Positions 14,698-26,737 of a stretch of DNA of 64,000 nucleotides are shown here, piece after piece (the stretch's first letter is position 1; each line of letters starts with the position of its first letter). Under the pieces are notes generated by a model that was given only the letters and a program-made list of their open reading frames with translations, was not told the origin of the DNA and did no database searches. Source of the stretch: Azadirachta indica (lineage: Eukaryota; Streptophyta; Magnoliopsida; Sapindales; Meliaceae). Location of the stretch: contig CM040440.1 in NCBI GenBank assembly GCA_022749755.1, positions 22,927,269 through 22,991,268 of the forward strand. The letters run 5' to 3'. A program made the position numbers and the translations under genes.

Positions 14698-16350
14698 GTG
14701 GATAATTTGTATTATCATTTCCCATCTTCATTGATCACTGTTTCTTATTCTTTGTTCAAGTTGGCCCAAACCTAATTTAATCTATTAGAGGGCTTTATAT
14801 GAGCTTCCAGGACCTACTGTAAACTTCACGATGCCTCAAAATATTGCGAGCCTAATGACTAATGACAGAAAATTTCAAGCAGCAAAAGTTTTATGGCAAA
14901 CTTGTTGCTTTTTATTTTTTATTTTTTATTTTTTCAATTCCTAATATTATAATTAGGGTTTTATTAAAAGTTCATATAATAAAATATGTATAACACATTT
15001 CAACGCCTTTTTCTTCTTGAATGAGAAGAACTTGGCCCCCGTTTCCATTTCTCATTCTTTGCTCTTTGCTTACTATTTGATGTTGAGAAAGTGGTAGTAC
15101 AGTTGTCTTAGATTATGAAAATAAAATTGACCGACTTAATTTAATTCAATTTTAGTATACATGTATCTATGCAAGTCAAATTGACCTCTGCCGAAGTTGA
15201 TTAATAAGAGCAAAAACGAAATTTCTCTCGCCATAATCATTTTATGCAAGATTTAAACAGCACGAATTTAACTATTAGTAGGACTATCTATTTTTACACT
15301 TAAATTTAGGATTGTATTTTAAAAATTAGAATATTATGATATTAAATAAATCGTTAATTAGATAGAAGATTCCATTCTAGTTAAAGTTTTCTTAAAAAAA
15401 AAAAAGAAAAAATATTTAATACATATGTGGTATATGAAATTGTGACACGTTGATTTAAAATGACCCTTTTTCTTCCATCTAAGGGGTTTTTTTTTTTTTT
15501 TGGCTGAATTTTTAGTATATTTATTCGTATGTTTAGTATCGTTTGTTTTTTAATTTATATATAAATATTTGTTAAAAATATATAAAAATTTTGAGTTAAA
15601 TTTGAATGAGTAAATGTATGAATAATTTCATATTTTTATTTTCTAAAAATATTTTTATTTTATTAATTTATTTACTAACAAAATTAAAATCATAATTAAT
15701 TATTTTTGACATATCTCTTTTATATTATAAGTCTTCTTAAGTTTATTTATTTTATACTTTAATTATTATAATAAATTTATATATTTATATAATTACAATT
15801 ATATTATAATATGACATTATTTTTATTTAATTTTTTTTTTTTTATTTTTATATCATCGACTTTAAATTATTTTTTTAAAAAAGATGTATCAAATAAATAA
15901 ATAATGTACATATTAATATAATTTAGTATTGTGATAATATAATCAAAATTATTATATATATAATTATATTATTAAAAGGGTATGTATATCAAAATATTAA
16001 TTTTTAAATTTTTTATTTTCTCAAAATAAACAACTTAATATTTATTTTATTTTAAAATATTTTAAAATAAAAAATAAATATATTATTTAGATTTAAATTT
16101 TAATTATGTTTAAAATTTAAGGTAAAAAATAAACGGTACCTAAATATTTCAAAATTAACACCGAATTGTGGATCAATTTTGTCGTGTATTTTTGGTTTCG
16201 CATCCAACCGACGTCCAACTTACTGCACAACACGTGCAGATTTAAAAATGGGTTGGGTTGGGTTGGGTTCGCTTCTGTTCTGTTCCATCGTAAATCTTTC
16301 TGGGTTTGATCTCTGAAACCGCTAATACTGAACTGCCATACAGTCAGCAT

Positions 16351-16400
16351 CTGGAAACACAAAAACAAAAGAATCCTGGAAACACAAAAACAAAAGAATC
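16351..16400. repeat. 25-bp perfect tandem duplication in permease leader
   Basis: A 25-bp unit beginning CTGGAAACACAAAAAC occurs twice back to back (16351-16375 and 16376-16400), just upstream of a probable 5'-UTR intron (GTAAGC at 16410 to TTTGCAG ending 16507). Two identical copies suggest a recent duplication. Confidence 0.9.
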
Positions 16401-16553
16401 CTGATTCATGTAAGCTTTGTATCTACGCTATCAGAGTTATACAACCTCGTTCTTCTATGTTTATTCAATTTAAAATTTTCTTCTAACGTGTGATTTTTTA
16501 TTTGCAGGCCTCTAGCTTCATTCGGTTCTTGCGGCTATACTCGTTTGAACAAC

Positions 16554-18457
16554 ATGGCAGGTTTTTTTCTTTTTCTTTTTTTTTTTTTATCTTCTCTCTC
16601 TTTGTGAAATTTGACCTGGTTTTCGATTGTTTTAGTCGATGCATGAATTGGGTTTTTACTCAATATCACAATTAATGCTTTTATTAGTGGTTGAATGATT
16701 GGTAGAAGAAGACGATTCATATAATATATTTTCAGGAGCGAAGAAAACCAAAACTCTTTCTGCTCAACTGAATCTAGTTCAGTTGTTATTCACTTGAATT
16801 CAGTAGTGACCCGGAATTTTTTTTTCATTTTCTTTTTCTGGCTTATTTTCTTTACTAATCGAAATGGTAATGAAGTTTCAGTGTTTGAATTGAATTTCGT
16901 TGAAATAGATTTAGTTCTAATACTCTAAATCTTGTTCTGATTTTTAGATGTCCCAAGTCACTTTTTACGCTGAAATTGAAATTTCGGTGCTGTGTGGATA
17001 GGGAGTATGAACTTAATTTTTTTTTTCAATAATATCTAATTTCATTCTCACAATAATTTATTATGTATGCTTTTCCTATGGAATCACTTATATATGTGAT
17101 CTTGTATTTCCGTCTTATTCCCTTTAGGAAATATAACTATGCTGGAGGCCTATTAAATCAAAATCAATTTCTTTGTGTTCTCTGCGTCTTAAACCTCAAA
17201 TCATGGAGCAAATATTGTTTCAGTTGATTTTACAAACTTACAATGTTTGATGTACATTTCATGAGTCTTTGTGTATTGTGCATCAGCATCACCTTATTCT
17301 AAATTGCAATGATAAAATATAAAATTCAGTTTTGCAATGATACTAATGGTGCAATTGCAGATAATGGAGAACCAATGATCAAAGATGAAGAGTTAACCAC
17401 CCAATCACCATTGATTCTTAAACTTAAGCGATGGCAATGGTGGGTTTTGGCGGTGGTCAACATTATCTTCCTCCTCGCAGGCCAGTCTATAGCAGTTCTG
17501 TTAGGAAGATTTTATTATGATCAGGGTGGAAATAGCAAATGGTTGGCCACGCTTGTGCAAACTGCCGGCTTTCCAATCCTTTACATTCCCCTCTTGTTTT
17601 TCCCCTCTTCTAAAGAGCCTCCATCTACTTCAAGAAATCCTTCTTTTGTGATTATTGCCTCAGTATACTTCTTTCTTGGCGCCATATTGGCCGGAGACAA
17701 CATGTTGTATTCTGTTGGGCTCTTGTACCTCTCTGCCTCGACCTATTCCCTCATTTGTGCAAGCCAATTAGCTTTTAATGCAGTTTTCTCTTACTTCATT
17801 AATTCTCAGAAATTCACTCCTTTCATCCTTAACTCTGTGGTCGTCCTCTCATTATCTGCAGCTCTCATCGCAGTTAATGATGATTCTGATGGACCATCAA
17901 AAGTCTCAAAGTGGAAATATATGATTGGCTTCATTTGCACTCTTGGAGCTTCTGCAATTTACTCTCTTTTGCTCTCTCTCATGCAGCTTGCCTTCCAGAA
18001 GGTTCTGAAAAGGGAAAGTTTTGGTGTGGTTTTGGATTTGCAAATTTATACTTCACTTGTTGCTACTTGTGTTGCATTTATAGGTCTTTTTGCCAGCGGG
18101 GAATGGAAAACTTTGAGCAGCGAAATGCATTCCTTTCACCAGGGAAAAGTTTCGTATGTGATGGTAATTGTTTGGACAGCTTTGTCTTGGCAGGTTTGTT
18201 CGGTTGGTGTTGTGGGTTTGATATATGTGGTTTCTTCTCTGTTCTCCAATGTAATTAGTACAGTGTCTTTAGCTATCACTCCAATTGCTTCAGTCATAGC
18301 TTTCCATGACAAGATGAATGGCGTGAAAGTAATTGCTATGCTTCTGGCTATTTGGGGTTTTGCTTCTTACGTTTATCAGAATTATGTTGATGATTCTAAG
18401 GCAAGGAAATCACGATGTGAAGTTACTGAGACACATAATGATTCTTCATGCGCTTGA
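16554..18457 (+). CDS. Purine permease (PUP family)
   Basis: Plasma-membrane or tonoplast transporter of the drug/metabolite superfamily; PUPs move purines, cytokinins and some alkaloids, and the substrate here is not predictable. The coding sequence starts with a 7-nt piece, ATGGCAG (16554-16560), joined to 17361-18457, giving MADNGEPMIKDEE... and 367 aa. This join is favoured because GCAG|GT and TTGCAG|AT are good splice sites and it yields the short acidic N terminus usual in the family. About ten membrane segments follow, starting WWVLAVVNIIFLLAGQSIAV, with family motifs LLGRFYYDQGGNSKWLATLV, TAGFPILYIPLL, YSVGLLYLSASTYSLICASQ, LAFNAVFSYFINSQKFTP and SALIAVND-type text. The C-terminal tail is short and hydrophilic. 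It resembles the PUP10/21 clade from memory. The larger frame from 17309 reads into the intron and is not the true N terminus. Confidence 0.9.
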
Positions 18458-21400
18458 TACTCTGCCCATTAATATATGGGAGTCATACACAGAGCAGAAA
18501 CTCACTCATATTTTTACAGTTTTTTTCTAATGCAATTGATACCATTTTTAAGCATATTTATATAAGGGTAATTGAATGTTTTGCTATATCTGATTGAAAA
18601 GCATGATTGTGTGTGCGACATGAAATTTCTTAATCTTGTATTTGTAGAATGTATTTCTCTGTTGCCTGGCTTCTGATTGCAACTTAAGAAAGAAACAACA
18701 CGGGTCTTTTCGTAGACTTTTCCTGTGCTTTTTGTAAAATTTTCCTTAATTCATGTGTGTCCTGAGTTTGATATGGAAGAAATTTGTTTCTACAGATTGA
18801 ACATGTTATTGTTAATGCGGCTTTGATGATATTCCAGGAAGGTAGCTAAAGACTTATTATCTAAGACATTGACTTAGAAAAAATGTTCTAGGCAAAATAA
18901 TCACATCACATGCAGTCAGAAGATGTAATGTCTTTCTTCCAAGACTTAGTAAAGCATCGTAGAGGAAAACTAAATGAAAAAGTGAAAGGCCAAAACGTCA
19001 ATTACATATATATATATATATATATACACACACTTTGATTATGTCATGAGGTGTCCAGAAAATTAAATTATTACATATTTGAGATTGGATAGTAGAATCA
19101 GATATCAGTATTAGGTATCAGGGAAGATAGATGAGACAGACAGACAGACTTGTTCAATGTTGAAACACATTATTCACTCTTGTTATTGTCTTTCTTTCGT
19201 GGGTTAAATAAAGTTGAAAACAAAATTTGCATTTTTCTTTTTTTTGAATTTAATACATAAAGATATTGGTAATGAGAAGAAGACAGATAAGTTTTAGATC
19301 CAAACCAAAATACAAAATATAAAAAAAATGGCTTGTAAGAGAGTGAAATTCGAAGTAAGACATATCAGAATTAAGCATGTAATATTTATGATTTTTCAAT
19401 TAATACGTGCTCCATCCTACTCTTTTTTTTTTTTTTTTTTAATTTTTGTGTTTTCGAATATCTAACTAAATTAAAATAAATAATGGGGTCACAAATCGCA
19501 ATCTTGCTAACTGTCATGTAATAATGAATGGTCCCAGCCAGCCAGCCAGGCGTTAATTGCCGTAATTAGACTCAACAATATGAGTAATCTAATTTCATAC
19601 AATTTGTAGAAATTTCAATGCCAAGGATACAAAAAGCAAACGCAAACTCATTAATAAAAAAGAAAAGTCAATCTCCAACTCGGACTCCATTTATGTTAAT
19701 CTTCAACGGCACATGGACTAGTCAGACAAATAATAATTAAGTAACAAGCACGCCCATTTATTCTCTTACCCCTTCTTTCTTTCTTTCTTTCTTTCTTTTT
19801 TTTTTTTTTTTTTTTTTTGAATTTCCGAAAACAACCTGTGATTCAAACTCAACAACGTCTTTCCTTTCATTAACTCCTTTGAATTGTTTTGCCTCTTCCT
19901 CCTCTTCATGCTTCTTCTTCTATTTTTTGTTTTTCAGAATATATTCAAAAGTGAAAAAAGATCACAAACATTCTTTAAATCAAATAAATTTGAACCCAAA
20001 GCCACACAAAAAAAAAAAAAAAAAAAAAAAAAGAGAAGGAAAGGAAAAGATAAAGGAAGCTTCCTTTAAATCAAACAAATTTGAACAGAACCCAAGGAAA
20101 TGAAAAAGAAAATTGAGAATAACATTCGAAATTTTTTCTTTAAGCAACTTCTTATTCAAAAATTTAAAAAATAAATTGTTAATACATAAATGGCACAGTA
20201 ATTGATTTTACTACAGAGTCGGTGGGAAGAATTCGATTGAAAGTTGGGAGAATGATAGTGTATACATATTATATACGAAGAGTTGTGTAGTTGTGTTGGA
20301 ATTTTATGCAATGAAAATTGCAGTCGTTTGTTCGCTGCCTGCCGTGGGGAGCTGTGACCGTTAATTATGAGTTTTAAGATTCGGTCATCAACCAAAGACG
20401 GGCCTACCTAATCAAACGTCTTCCCTTCCCTTCCCTTCCCTTCCCTTCCCACCAAAGCAAACAAAGTGAAGAAAAAAAAAAATAAAAACAAATATAAAAT
20501 TAGAAGACTTCAAGAAAGAAAAGAGTTATTAACGCAAATACGAGTGAATGAGTGAGAATGACTGTGCCTCGCCCACTTGTTCCGTCAGAATCGAAAGCCA
20601 TAATAAATTCGTTAATGGCCAACAGCAACCAACTACAACCAGTTCGCTTAAAAGTTAAGCCACGAACACAACGACAACCACAAACACAACACAACGCAAC
20701 CCAACCCAACCCAACACTCTCTCCCGCTCCTTTTTATTTCACAAGTAGTACTAGTCGTCCTCTACTACTACTACTAGTATTATTATTACTATTATTACTA
20801 CCCCCTCCCATCCCTCTTCAATTTGCGTGGGTCCCAACCTCACCACTATTGATCAACGTTACGCCACATCACTCCCCACTTTTGTACACCTGTCCCCACC
20901 CACTACCATTTGATCAGCTACCCCACCATCTCATCTCAACATCCCCTCCTTTCTACGCAAAATGGCATTGGCCGCCTTCTTCTTGATCGTCATCGTCGTC
21001 GTGTACACATTCTGTGTTCCTACTTTTAACCGTCCCATTATCAATTCCTCCAATCCATACATAATAATATTTCACCCACTTATTTATTTATATTTCAATT
21101 CTTCAGTGCGCAAACATTACATTATATTATATTATATATTAATTTGTTTCTTAATATTAATATTACAAATAAGGAGAAGACCACCTCCACAGTACTTGAA
21201 CCACCCTTTCTCACTAAATATTCTTTTACCTCAATTAACAAAAGTATCTAACAATACTATTAATTTGTATCTGATACTAATACTACTCGAAGCAATTTGT
21301 GAACAAACAAACCTCATTTTTCATTACTAGGGATGTATTATTATACTAGAAGTAACTCAATCAATCGGAAATGTTTAGATTCCCAATTTGTACAATAAAC

Positions 21401-21673
21401 TATATATATATATATATGTAATATTTTTACAGAAGAACAAACCATTTCTTTTTTTTTTTTTTTGGTCTTTTCTTTTTCTTTGGCCTTCCCTCCTCAATAT
21501 ACATAATTTACTGCCATAAACCATGTCAAGCAAAATAAAAATGAATTTTTTAAAATTAAAGAGAGGAGAAAAAAATAATAAAAAATAAAAATTAGACCAT
21601 AAAACATGAGGGCAAAACCGTCATTTAAAGAAAACCAAATGACAACCGTGATGAATGTCAACGCACGTCACTC
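18458..21673. other. Intergenic, low-complexity rich
   Basis: About 3.2 kb with no convincing gene. It holds a (TA)n run at about 19006-19026, long poly-T and poly-A tracts (about 19421-19440, 19798-19818, 20008-20032), a (TTCCC)6 array, and a C-rich pyrimidine stretch at about 20700-20960. The open frame at 20552-20986 is read from this biased DNA and lacks family resemblance. The poly-T, (TA)n and pyrimidine tracts near 21.4-21.5 kb lie just beyond the 3' end of the minus-strand gene. Confidence 0.5.
20421..20450. repeat. (TTCCC)6 microsatellite
   Basis: Six perfect copies of TTCCC in a row. On the minus strand this is GGGAA. It is gene-free and probably variable in length between individuals. 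Confidence 0.9.
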
Positions 21674-22633
21674 TCAACGGTTGTGATTGACTCTTCCAAA
21701 ATCGGCAAGCTTCCTGGAACGGTTGGCACAAAACGACGCCGCAGTCGATAGGTGCGGCTTCACCGGAGCCCTAAGCTCCCCGGTATACGACAAATCCGGC
21801 GGCAATCCGCCTTTCTGGCTCCACTGCCGATTCGGACTCGCCCTCACCAACGGACTCAAACAAAACGCTAATCCAGAAACGTTCTTGCTGTGTGCTGTCC
21901 TCGTCCGTCTAACCGACGGCGGTGCAGCCATCGGCGTCCTCCGCCACTCGTCCGTCGAGTCCCCGCTCCCCCACGGCGATCGATCGCAATCTTCGTCGGA
22001 ATCCATTTCTCTCGCGGGCGACATTCCCCGATTTGATATCCGGCAATCTCTCCGACCATGTGCTATAGAATCTTCTATATAACAAACAGTGGATTTCTTT
22101 TTCCGCCGCGAAGGAAATATCGTGGAGAAGAACCAGGAAGACGGGGATGAAGAGGAAGACTCGCACGAATCTCTAGGATCCGAATTGTGCTTATCGGATC
22201 TGGACCTGAACAGATTCGAAAAAAGAGAGAACTTTCCATTTCTCTTCCTAGGGGCGAAATTGCCTGTCGTCGAGAACGTGGACGTACCGTCGCAAGTAGG
22301 CCCCACCTGAGGAGTGCTATAAAAGCGGTGGTGGTAAGACCACGCAGCGGTTGTTGTGTCGTCAGATTTTCGTCGGGTGACGTAGGGAGAAACAGAGCGA
22401 GGGAATATAAGCGCAGGAGGGTCTTGTTTGCGGCGATCTTCTACGGTAGTAGCTTGAAGCAAGTGGTGGTGGTGTTGATTTATTTGGGATTGGGATTGAG
22501 CTTGAGCTTGAGCTTGAGCTTGAGCTTGAGCTTGTGTCTGTGCGACTATAAGAGCGAAGAGGCGTTCGCGGAGGCAAGAAGCGCAGACGCCGACGCCACT
22601 ACTGAGGTCGGATAAATGTTTTTTACACCTCAT
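21674..22633 (-). CDS. Plant-specific basic Ser-rich protein with N-terminal CASCLRERL motif
   Basis: Intronless 319-aa protein of unknown function. The first 30 residues carry MRCKKHLSDLSSGVGVCASC followed by LRERL, a Cys/His pattern also seen at the start of DUF740/OCTOPUS-type proteins; that family acts at membranes in vascular cells, but this protein is much shorter, so no function should be carried over. Next come a (QA)n/(QS)n tract (about 34-50), HHHH, and a Ser/Arg-rich middle with SRRKKK-type basic clusters and an acidic patch (MDSDEDCD). The C terminus holds the best conserved block, GLAFCLSPLVRASPNRQWSQ, then GGLPPDLSYTGELR and ending ANRSRKLADFGRV. The start is the ATG at 22633, immediately before the motif. 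By position it matches Arabidopsis At2g44600, between RAB6 and DRP1D. Base composition here is clearly more GC-rich than the surroundings, as expected for coding DNA. Confidence 0.82.
   Translation of the reverse strand: MRCKKHLSDLSSGVGVCASCLRERLFALIVAQTQAQAQAQAQAQAQSQSQINQHHHHLLQATTVEDRRKQDPPALIFPRSVSPYVTRRKSDDTTTAAWSYHHRFYSTPQVGPTCDGTSTFSTTGNFAPRKRNGKFSLFSNLFRSRSDKHNSDPRDSCESSSSSPSSWFFSTIFPSRRKKKSTVCYIEDSIAHGRRDCRISNRGMSPAREMDSDEDCDRSPWGSGDSTDEWRRTPMAAPPSVRRTRTAHSKNVSGLAFCLSPLVRASPNRQWSQKGGLPPDLSYTGELRAPVKPHLSTAASFCANRSRKLADFGRVNHNR
22491..22535. repeat. (TTGAGC)n coding hexamer repeat
   Basis: About six to seven tandem TTGAGC units; on the minus strand they encode the alternating Gln-Ala tract of the CASCLRERL protein. 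A likely site of in-frame length polymorphism. Confidence 0.85.
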
Positions 22634-25600
22634 TTACAGTGCAGTGTATCGAAATCTATGCACTAATATTTGGGAGAGTGTATTTATATATGAATGTCTT
22701 AAGGATTTTATGAGTGCATGGGTGCATATGATTATGGGGTGGAAGATTTGTTAGTTAGCGTCATTTGAAATTGAAGGGTGTGAGCTGCTGCGTGTGTTTG
22801 GCTGTAAAATGAAGAGATCTGATGAGGAAATCAAAGGAAAAGTTTTGTCTTCTTCTCTCCAGTTCCGAAGACAGGGAGAGAGAACAGACAGGCGTTTGTG
22901 ATTTTATATTTATGTATACATATATATACATATAATATGTGAGCTTTTTTCATTTAAGAGATTGTGAGTTTTCTTATGCCAATAATTTCACGTTAGTCCT
23001 TCATCTCTTGAAAAATGACATCCTATCGTGAAAGTCCTAACTTTTTACCTTTACTTTGTTGCACTTCAATCCATGGACATGGAAGACAAGTGTGTGTAAT
23101 AAAACAATTTCATATAATTTAATAAAATATTTAATTGGAAAAGATTAAGAAAACTTTGGTCAAAATAATTACAATGTAGTGTAGTTAACCAAAATAAGTA
23201 GAGAATGAAACATTAAAGATATGTGTCAAATATATCAACCAAAATACAATTTTATCAAAGATAAGAGACTAAAAATGAAATTCTTTCTTATGTGCTGTGG
23301 GTAATTCCGTAATTGGCATCTTCTCAGTCTATTAAATTTGAAGGAAAGAGAGAAAAAGAGTGAGTCAACATTTACATTATTTTTATAAATTATATATGTG
23401 TATGTATATGTATATATATATATATATAATGGTACGATGACATGACACGCTGTCCACATAAATCCAAAATCTACAGCGGGGTCATTTACTTTTGCTCTCC
23501 CTCGACTCTGGGTCTGGGCTGTTGGTGAATTATGGAAGTACTGCAATTTTGTTTCCAGATTTATTAGGACAGATAATTTTTTATAAATTGTACCTATCTA
23601 GTTTTAATTAATTACTATAAACGCAACCACTAATTAAATAATAACAATAGTATTATTTATTTATTTGTTTTTAAAAATAAGCTATGTTAGAGTTGACTCT
23701 CTTATCTTTTTAGGTGGAATATAATGATTACCTCATCCTAAATGTTTCTTTCAAGATTGGTTACCTTTTCTTCAATTATATATATGTATATATATATATA
23801 TATATATTTTTTTCTGGTTTACTTAGTTTGTTTTATTTTATAATAATCATTGGATTAGATTTTGTTTTGGTGGAAAATTAAGAACTGTTCTAACGTGCTT
23901 AGAAGCCAATAGAGGGGGTTAATTCCACGCCGGTTTTGGAGGCGCGTGATGAAGTTAAATCGGATCAATGGCGACCAAAAGTTAAAAGGTTAGGTGTCTC
24001 TTATCCAGCTTGTGTACTACACGGCTGTTTGTCCTTTTATGACAAGACGTTCAGGCACTGTTCAAAAAAAAAAAAAAAAAAACTAACAACAACATTAACA
24101 ATAAATAAAAGGTTCGCAGCGTGGCTTTTACAGTGGTAGTAATTGTGGCAACCAAACCGTCTTCATTACCCCTGGCAAAATTTCATTTTAATCCCTAATA
24201 TTTTATAAAACTACTATTTAGTCAGTATTCGATAATGTATTTGTAAACATCCCTAACGTAGCGTAACGTAGTGACCTATTAGCCTTTTACACGTTTCTCC
24301 ATCTAATTTCTATTGTTTTCGTTTTGGTCAATACTATAGTATTTGAATCCTTTCAATTAAAATTTTTGTTAGTCTCTCTTTATTAAATCCATTAAATTAA
24401 ATAAGAATAATAATTTTTTGAGTTGAATTTCATCCCATTTCCAATTCTCTAACATTACTTAAATTAATAGTAAAATAAAATTCAATACTGACAATTATAG
24501 CGGTTGGAGATATGAATCGAGATTATTTTGATCAATATAATTTAAATAAAACACTTCATTTGGTATATCTTATGAGATTAATTACATTGGCATTGCCCTA
24601 ATTCCGTTGTTAATACCAATGTTAAATTTGTGAACTAAAATGTAATTTTAAAAAAGAACAGGGAGGCCAAATCCTTGTATGGAGGTTCTAACTTAATATT
24701 TAATGTGGTTTGACAGTCAAAGAACTTAGATAACTGGTCGGCAATGAGCGTTTGACTTGTATTCCTTGACTAATTAATAAACGAGAGTAAATTCCGGTGA
24801 TATGTTAATGAGATCAATTAATTTCCGATGCCTAATTTAATTTACACTAGGGTAATAACCAAATCAATAACTAAATAAATGAATTAATAATTATCAATAA
24901 TATTATCTATATGTTCACCAATTTGTAATATCAGTATCAATATAACAAACACCTCGCGCTCATGTGCTAATTTTGATTTCGGTTATGGTCGTGGGTTTAA
25001 GAATAAAAGAGGGCAAAATGATGTCATTGCTTTCCTGTAAAGTGTGCATATGCATGTTTAAGTGGTAATGTAATGGGGATTCACTGCGAAGCACTGAGTG
25101 GTTCACACGTAACGTTTGTACATGTTTTGGATTACATCTGTAAGAATAAGAAAGCATGATAGCTTTACATACATACACACCATGGGATGGGGAATTCTCC
25201 ACTTTCCAACCGTCATTCACATTTGCTAATAATGATTAATGATTAACAATTAATAATTAATAATTAATGCTGGCTCGACTACGAAAGAAAGTTCATGCAG
25301 TGAATTAATTAATTTTCCAGAGTCGTTCCCATCCAAAGCTTTTTTATTTTGCTTTTGCTGAGTGCTGCGATTTCGAGTTAATTAATTTGCTCTGTAATTG
25401 GGACAAGAGAAACTTGTTCAATTATTTCACTCAACACCAGCAAATCAAAAGGATAAATTAATTAACAATTTCATCAACTAGCTAGTATCTTAAATGAGTA
25501 TCATCTGTATTGCATTGATTGATTTTTACGGTATTATTTTTTTATTAAATACATGCTTGAATATCGTTTTGTTAGCTGGGGTCGTCTGCTGTTATATTGG

Positions 25601-26737
25601 ACATGGCCGGATTTTAGCTAGGAGTGCAACCAAAAATAGAATGTTGTTTATACGAGGATCAGATCAAATTAACAAAACACGAAGTCAAGTTACAAAAGCT
25701 AATAAAATATTAAAAATTTATTTTTTATATAAATAAATTTAAAATCTTTTTGTAGGGTAAACTCACTCCAAGTCGAGTTCTTATCTTATGGGATAAAAAT
25801 AATAAAAATCAAAATAAATAACACAATATATTTGTTGATGCTAAAATTTTTTCCACTGCAACGTATATGGTACGTAGGATAGATTTCAATCAACAAATAA
25901 GATTTGTTAACTTTGCATGGAACGTGTTCACCGTAGAATTGATAGTTCTGTCTCGATATCTATCGTGAATTAAGAGAAACTGTTGATTTGTTGGCTTGAC
26001 ACTAATGTGGCAACTCCAAATATCGCAGTGGTAAATATCTACAAAATAAGAATAAGTCAGTGGGCATTAGTAGTGTTACTAATGAAAACCTTCTAATGGT
26101 GAAGTTAGACCAAAGAGATGAGAAGAAACAAAAGTGATTTTAAAGACAAGTAATAGGAATATTTTTGGGAGAGAAAAGACTTACCCTCCTCCTTGAAGTA
26201 TCTCGATTTATATAAGCATGGGATGGAAGAGAGGTTGCCGCTCTCTCACATGAAGTACTGCTCACCATCATAAGAGAAGGTAGGCCACCACCACCATTCT
26301 CCTTACGTGTCACTTTCATATTGGACCCTTTACCTACTTGACTTAACTAAGCATTGGTTATCTTAGAAGAAGCTTACTCATGGTAGAAGCTGTTTGTCAA
26401 ATTGTTAGACATGCATCATTTTTATGGTTTCAAGGTTCACGAATCCCAAAAATTCGTTTACTGCTTTATATTGTCGTGACTCATATGTCGATATGGTAAA
26501 GCGTACGACATAGTCTTCTCACATGAGTCTTTAACTTTTTCTTGCAATATGGAGTTACTTTCGTTTTGTCTTTGCATTGGCTAATGCAAGATTACCTTTT
26601 GTCGTGCCACATTAATGTTAAAAATTCTCATAATAACAATATCTATAAATTAATAACTCAAAACGAAACACAAACAAAAAGATGGTGAGAGATTAATACA
26701 AAAGTTAGACTAACCATTTTACATATTATTTTTTATA
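22634..26737. other. Intergenic, no gene recognised
   Basis: About 4.1 kb. The first few hundred bases are the promoter of the minus-strand gene. There are (TA)n tracts at about 23405-23428 and 23778-23808 and a poly-A at about 24065-24081. From about 25.75 to 26.6 kb the sequence is of more even composition and reads like an old, coding-dead repeat insertion, but I could define neither LTRs nor TIRs. No frame resembles a known protein. Confidence 0.5.

Larger units (their letters stand above)
14390..16408. other. Intergenic between RABH1b and the purine permease
   Basis: The RABH1b 3' UTR runs to about 14.7 kb. From about 14.9 to 16.1 kb the DNA is extremely AT-rich with many A/T runs and no gene or clear repeat borders. 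The permease 5' leader begins around 16.2-16.4 kb, where the base composition recovers. Confidence 0.55.

Noticed and set aside
20552..20986. 144-aa open frame rich in Pro, Thr and Leu
   Set aside because: It runs through C-rich, pyrimidine-biased DNA, has no family resemblance, and its Leu and Pro runs simply reflect CTA/CCC repeats.
21687..22615. Plus-strand frames opposite the CASCLRERL gene (131 aa and 142 aa)
   Set aside because: Shadow frames of a GC-rich coding exon on the other strand; only the minus-strand protein shows conserved motifs.
24170..24300. TIR-like text (CCCTAATATTTTATAAAA) as the end of another element
   Set aside because: No matching inverted partner or target duplication was found within the next few kb.
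25494..25736. 80-aa frame in the 25 kb intergenic region
   Set aside because: Begins in AT-rich DNA, ends in poly-A/T, and has no recognisable product.
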